15,477 bases of DNA from JBARRS01 sp049644345 (GTDB taxonomy: Bacteria > Actinomycetota > Thermoleophilia > Gaiellales > Gaiellaceae). Position numbers and translations under genes: made by a program. The DNA lies in NCBI GenBank assembly GCA_049644345.1, contig JBARRS010000203.1, positions 1 through 15,477 on the forward strand, read 5' to 3'. Below the pieces are notes generated by a model, which saw nothing but the letters and a program-made list of their open reading frames with translations, did no database searches and was not told the origin of the DNA. Shown piece after piece: positions 12,770 through 15,477 of this stretch (position 1 is the first letter of the stretch; the number at the start of each line of letters is the position of its first letter).

Positions 12770-12806
12770 TACGTCACGACCACTGACCGAAAGGAGGCGA
12801 GCCAGG

Positions 12807-14282
12807 ATGAGCGAGCTCGGGCCCGAAGGGCGCGCGGAGATGACGACGGGAGGCCGGAGGCGCTGGTTTGCGCTGTACGTCCTCTGCCTCGGAAGCCTGA
12901 TGATCGTTCTCGATGTGACGATCGTGAATGTCGCGCTGCCGTCGATCAGGGCGGATCTCGGCTTCTCCCAGACATCGCTCGCCTGGGTCGTCAACGCGTA
13001 TTTGCTGACCTTCGGCGGCTTTCTCCTGCTCGGCGGCCGTCTCGGCGACCTCTTCGGCCATCGGCGGCTGTTCCTCTCGGGGATCACGCTCTTCACCCTC
13101 GCCTCGCTCGCCTGCGGCCTGGCCCACTCACAGAACCTGCTCGTGGGCGCGCGGACCGTCCAGGGGCTCGGCGGCGCAGTCGCCTCGGCCGTGTCGCTTT
13201 CGCTGATGATGAATTTGTTCACTGAGCCGGCCGAGCGGGCGAAGGCGATGGGCGTCTTCGGGTTCGTGGCCGCCGGCGGCGGCAGCATCGGCGTCCTGCT
13301 CGGCGGCGTCCTCACCAACTCGCTCGACTGGCATTGGATCTTCCTCGTCAACCTGCCGATCGGCGTTCTCGTCTACTTCCTCTCCCTGCGGCTGCTGCCG
13401 GCAGACCACGGCGCGGCCGCGAGCGGACGCCTCGACGTCGCCGGCGCGGTCACCGTGACCGCCTCGCTGATGCTCGCCGTCTACGCAATCGTCAACGGCA
13501 ACCAGCAAGGCTGGGCGTCCACCCGGACAATTGGGCTGCTGGTCGCCGCAGGGGCGCTGCTGGCGCTCTTCCTGGGCATCGAGGCTCGGGTTCGCTCACC
13601 GCTGATGCCGCTCGGACTCTTCCGGCTGCGCAACGTCGCGACCGCGAACGTCGTCGGCGTTCTGTGGGCCGCCGCCATGTTCGCCTGGTTCTTCCTCTCG
13701 GCGCTCTACCTCCAGCAAGTTCTCGGCTACAGCCCGCTCAAGGTCGGTCTCTCCTTCCTGCCCGCCAACCTGATCATGGGAGCGTTTTCGCTCGGCCTCT
13801 CCGCGAAGCTCGTCATGCGGTTTGGCATCAGAGCCCCGCTGGCGATCGGGCTGCTGCTGGCCGCCGTCGGGCTCGTGCTCTTCGCGCGGGCGCCGGTGGA
13901 CGGGAGCTTCGCCCTCGACGTGCTCCCGAGCATGATCCTGCTCGGCTTCGGCGCCGGAATGGCCTTCAACCCCGTGCTCCTCGCCGCGATGAGCGATGTC
14001 CAGCCGGAGGAATCCGGGCTCGCCTCAGGAGTGGTGAACACGTCATTCATGATGGGTGGCGCGCTCGGCCTCGCGGTCCTCGCCAGCATCGCCGCCTCCC
14101 GCACCGACAGCCTGCTGGCCTCCGGCGACGGCCGGATCGCCGCCCTCACCGGCGGCTACCACATCGCATTCATGGTCGGCGCCCTCTTCGCGGCCGGGGC
14201 GGCTTTGCTCGGCGGCGCGCTTCTTCGCACCCGAGTCGGTGAAGAAGCGCTTGGCGCTCCCGCGACCGCCGAGTCCTCTTAG
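12807..14282 (+). CDS. DHA2-family (EmrB/QacA-like) MFS drug exporter
   Basis: This 491-residue protein has about 14 membrane helices. TM1 carries LDVTIVNVALPSI, the motif D1 of 14-TM drug:proton antiporters. The loop after TM2 has motif A, LLGGRLGDLFGHRR. TM5 has an altered motif C region (GSIGVLLGGVLTNSLDW, with WIFLVNLPIG after it), typical of DHA2 exporters. The TM7-14 half contains YSPLKVGLSFLPANL and ESGLASGVVNTSFMMGGALG. It should export amphipathic toxicants using the proton gradient; the substrate is unknown. ATG 12807 has AAGGAGG nine bases upstream and lies downstream of the promoter element; the longer frame from 12678 would cover that promoter. It is divergent from the sigma-factor gene. 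Confidence 0.93.
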   Translation: MSELGPEGRAEMTTGGRRRWFALYVLCLGSLMIVLDVTIVNVALPSIRADLGFSQTSLAWVVNAYLLTFGGFLLLGGRLGDLFGHRRLFLSGITLFTLASLACGLAHSQNLLVGARTVQGLGGAVASAVSLSLMMNLFTEPAERAKAMGVFGFVAAGGGSIGVLLGGVLTNSLDWHWIFLVNLPIGVLVYFLSLRLLPADHGAAASGRLDVAGAVTVTASLMLAVYAIVNGNQQGWASTRTIGLLVAAGALLALFLGIEARVRSPLMPLGLFRLRNVATANVVGVLWAAAMFAWFFLSALYLQQVLGYSPLKVGLSFLPANLIMGAFSLGLSAKLVMRFGIRAPLAIGLLLAAVGLVLFARAPVDGSFALDVLPSMILLGFGAGMAFNPVLLAAMSDVQPEESGLASGVVNTSFMMGGALGLAVLASIAASRTDSLLASGDGRIAALTGGYHIAFMVGALFAAGAALLGGALLRTRVGEEALGAPATAESS

Positions 14283-14312
14283 GAAGTCTTGAGCGTAGGT
14301 TGTAGTCACGAG

Positions 14313-14330
14313 GCGCCGGCACGCCGGCGC
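14313..14330. repeat. GC-rich inverted repeat between the MFS and VOC genes
   Basis: GCGCCGGC (14313-14320) and GCCGGCGC (14323-14330) are perfect arms around AC. The dyad lies 30 bases after the MFS stop and just before the Shine-Dalgarno of the next gene. It could be a weak terminator, an operator, or a hairpin limiting VOC translation. Confidence 0.4.
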
Positions 14331-14344
14331 GGGAAGGAGAGCGG

Positions 14345-14716
14345 ATGGGACAGGCGGTAGTCCACTTCGAGATCATCGGGAAGGACGCCGAGAAACTCCG
14401 GAGCTACTACTCCGGGCTCTTCGGCTGGGAGTTCGATGCCGACAACCCGATGAACTACGGGATCGTTCAGCGCGACGCGAACGTCTCTGCCGAGGGCATC
14501 GGCATCGGCGGCGGCATCGGAACAGGGCCGGAGGGCTACGCCGGCCACGTCACGTTCTACGTCGAGGTGCCCGACGTGGAGGCCGCCCTCGCGAAGGCCG
14601 AAAGCCTCGGCGGGTCGCGGATGATGGGCCCTGAGAAGGTGATGGATACGGTCGAGATAGGCCTCTTCAACGACCCCGAGGGGCACGTGGTCGGCGTCGT
14701 CAAGTCCGCGTCGTAG
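14345..14716 (+). CDS. VOC (glyoxalase/bleomycin-resistance fold) family protein
   Basis: This 123-residue single-domain protein has the same architecture as the one at 839. It opens AVVHFEIIGKDAEKLRSYYSGLFGWEFD split after GKD, with His7. Its glycine-rich middle EGIGIGGGIGTGPEGYAGH reads like the cofactor-free or substrate-binding VOC group. The C-terminal strand pattern is HVTFYVEVPDVEAALAKAESLGG with FNDPEGHVVGVV at the end. AAGGAG (14334-14339) lies five bases before ATG. It may be co-transcribed with the MFS exporter 62 bases upstream and thus belong to the same sigma-dependent unit. The two VOC proteins share the FGWxFxA signature but differ widely elsewhere, so they are not a recent duplication. 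The reaction is unknown. Confidence 0.88.
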   Translation: MGQAVVHFEIIGKDAEKLRSYYSGLFGWEFDADNPMNYGIVQRDANVSAEGIGIGGGIGTGPEGYAGHVTFYVEVPDVEAALAKAESLGGSRMMGPEKVMDTVEIGLFNDPEGHVVGVVKSAS

Positions 14717-14735
14717 CAGCGCCCTGCGTCCTGCA

Positions 14736-14760
14736 AGGGCCCCGCTTCAGGCGGGGCCCT
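14736..14760. terminator. Bidirectional terminator hairpin
   Basis: AGGGCCCCGC (14736-14745) and GCGGGGCCCT (14751-14760) form a perfect 10-bp stem with loop TTCAG. It lies 19 bases after the VOC stop and between convergent units. GCTT follows on the plus strand; no long T-run is present. Confidence 0.8.
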
Positions 14761-14860
14761 GCTTGACGTCGACGATGCTGAAGGCCGATATCGGCTTGAC
14801 GAACCCCTTGAGGGTGACCACGAGGATCTTCGGCCGGACGTCCAACTCAGCCGTCTCCCG
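14747..14860 (-). pseudogene. Possible C-terminal remnant of a class III nucleotide cyclase
   Basis: In a frame shifted relative to the receiver gene, 37 codons run from just after an in-frame stop to TGA at 14747-14749. The core reads RPKILVVTLKGFVKPISAFS. The pattern V-x-LKGF-x-x-P-(V/I)-x-A-(Y/F) is the typical last strand pair of adenylate/guanylate cyclase domain proteins (LKGFxEPVxxY). The fragment has no start of its own, overlaps the receiver 3' end by 14 bases and ends in the loop of the terminator. I infer that a deletion removed most of a cyclase gene that once followed the receiver gene. The match is short and could be chance. Confidence 0.4.
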
Positions 14861-15239
14861 TCACTGCGCAATAGCTTCGTACCTCGTCGGGGAACTCTCG
14901 AACGCTGATCGGCTTCTCCAGGTATCCGTCGAAGCCCTCGGCCATGAAACGCTCGCGGTCTCCCTTCATGGCGAAGGAGGTCAGAGCGACGACGGGGATC
15001 GCGGCGGTTCGCGTGTCTTCCTTCAGCTGGCGGGCGACGATCGTCCCGTCGATGTCCGGAAGACGGATGTCCATCAGGATCACATCGGGGAGGTGCTCGA
15101 CGGCAAGGGAGATGCCCTCCCCGCCGGTGCCCGCCTCGAGCGTTCGAAATCCGGCAAAACGCAGGACGTCTCGAGCGAGCTTCACGTTCTTCTCGTTGTC
15201 GTCGACGATCAGGATGAGCTCGCCCGCCATCGACGTCAT
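14847..15239 (-). CDS. Stand-alone response-regulator receiver domain (CheY/DivK-like)
   Basis: This 130-residue protein consists of a single receiver: acidic pair D13-D14 in LIVDDNEKNVKLARDVL, phospho-acceptor Asp57 in ILMDIRLPDIDG, Thr87-Ser88 in VALTSFAMKGDRERF and Lys109 in YLEKPISVREF. There is no output domain, so it must act through protein contact, as in DivK-like relays. The DNEKN motif is typical of receivers paired with hybrid-type kinases. ATG 15239 overlaps the stop of the upstream kinase gene (ATGA, 15236-15239), so the pair is co-translated. A nearby in-frame ATG at 15230 is an alternative. No output gene is intact downstream; only the possible cyclase remnant follows. Confidence 0.92.
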   Translation of the reverse strand: MTSMAGELILIVDDNEKNVKLARDVLRFAGFRTLEAGTGGEGISLAVEHLPDVILMDIRLPDIDGTIVARQLKEDTRTAAIPVVALTSFAMKGDRERFMAEGFDGYLEKPISVREFPDEVRSYCAVTGDG

Positions 15240-15477
15240 GCGGGCTGCTTGACGGGCAACGTGAAGCGGAAGGTGCTGCCTTCCCCTTGGACGCTCTCTG
15301 CCCACAGACGCCCTCCGTGAAGCTCGATGAACCTCCGTGAAAGCGGCAGCCCCAATCCTGTCCCCTCCTGGCGCTTGCCGGAATCCCCTCGAGCCTGCTG
15401 GAACTCCTCGAAGATCAGCTCGAGGTCCTCGGAGGCGATCCCTGACCCGGTGTCGGCGACCGCCACCTCCACCATGC
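15236..15477 (-). CDS. C-terminal end of a sensor histidine kinase (5' end outside window)
   Basis: Only the last 79 or so residues are visible; the frame is open to the window edge. They contain the G1 box VADTGSGI, the F-box region LELIFEEFQQA, the G2 box GTGLGLPLSRRFIELHGG and the terminal strand pair of the HATPase_c fold (RLWAESVQGEGSTFRFTLPV). The FEEFQQ and ESVQGEGSTF forms are common in cytosolic PAS/GAF-containing or hybrid kinases rather than in HAMP-type envelope sensors. It is the partner of the receiver protein translated from the overlapping start. The sensor domains lie beyond the window, so the stimulus is unknown. Confidence 0.92.
   Translation of the reverse strand, partial: MVEVAVADTGSGIASEDLELIFEEFQQARGDSGKRQEGTGLGLPLSRRFIELHGGRLWAESVQGEGSTFRFTLPVKQPA

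Noticed and set aside
12678..12806. MFS exporter starting at 12678 with a 43-residue extension.
   Set aside because: The extension is Arg-rich and non-hydrophobic, has no Shine-Dalgarno, and covers the promoter at 12742-12769. ATG 12807 has AAGGAGG upstream.

Overview
This is a GC-rich, gene-dense stretch of bacterial chromosome. Codon use, frequent GTG starts, 4-base start/stop overlaps and the mix of families (VOC, YciI and RibD-like proteins, a SnoaL-tailed ECF sigma factor, several two-component systems) point to an actinomycete, perhaps the Thermoleophilia/Solirubrobacterales. That placement is inference; no rRNA or other phylogenetic marker is present. I see no mobile element, tRNA, rRNA or CRISPR array, and no gene-free stretch longer than about 165 bases.

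Layout. (1) 1-2788: the 3' end of a probable FUSC-type membrane protein, a convergent YciI-like gene, then a VOC protein, a RibD-C/dihydrofolate-reductase-like protein and a DMT-type transporter on the plus strand. (2) 2794-5400, plus strand: an OmpR-type response regulator, its histidine kinase and a small secreted Ser/Glu-rich protein, joined by 4-base overlaps. (3) 5472-10445, minus strand: a five-gene unit of OmpR-type regulator, histidine kinase, LolA-like anchored protein, ABC ATPase and ABC-2 permease, with a 1-Cys peroxiredoxin just upstream. (4) 11262-14716: a STAS protein, a convergent ECF sigma factor with a SnoaL-like tail, a DHA2-type MFS exporter and a second VOC protein. (5) 14747-15477, minus strand: the end of a hybrid-type sensor kinase, a stand-alone receiver, and what looks like the last 37 codons of a lost nucleotide cyclase.

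Two regulatory layers stand out. First, 11-bp phased direct repeats lie in front of regions 2 and 3 outputs. Four (YTCAYS type) are inside the 3' end of the first kinase gene before the secreted-protein gene, and two (CTCAGA) are inside the 3' end of the second kinase gene before the LolA-ABC genes. In both, a -10-like hexamer follows the last repeat after exactly 9 bp. Two more repeats precede the first regulator itself. This suggests that each regulator drives its output gene from a promoter hidden in the kinase coding tail, and that the first is autoregulated.

Second, an identical bipartite element, CGATGAG-N16-GGTCT, precedes the first VOC gene, the STAS gene and the MFS gene. A partial copy lies next to the ECF sigma gene. 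This looks like an ECF-type promoter, and the sigma factor encoded between two of the copies is the natural candidate to read it. Together the window looks like an envelope- and chemical-stress response neighbourhood: sensing (three two-component systems, one ECF sigma), export (MFS, ABC, DMT) and detoxification (peroxiredoxin, VOC, YciI, RibD-like).
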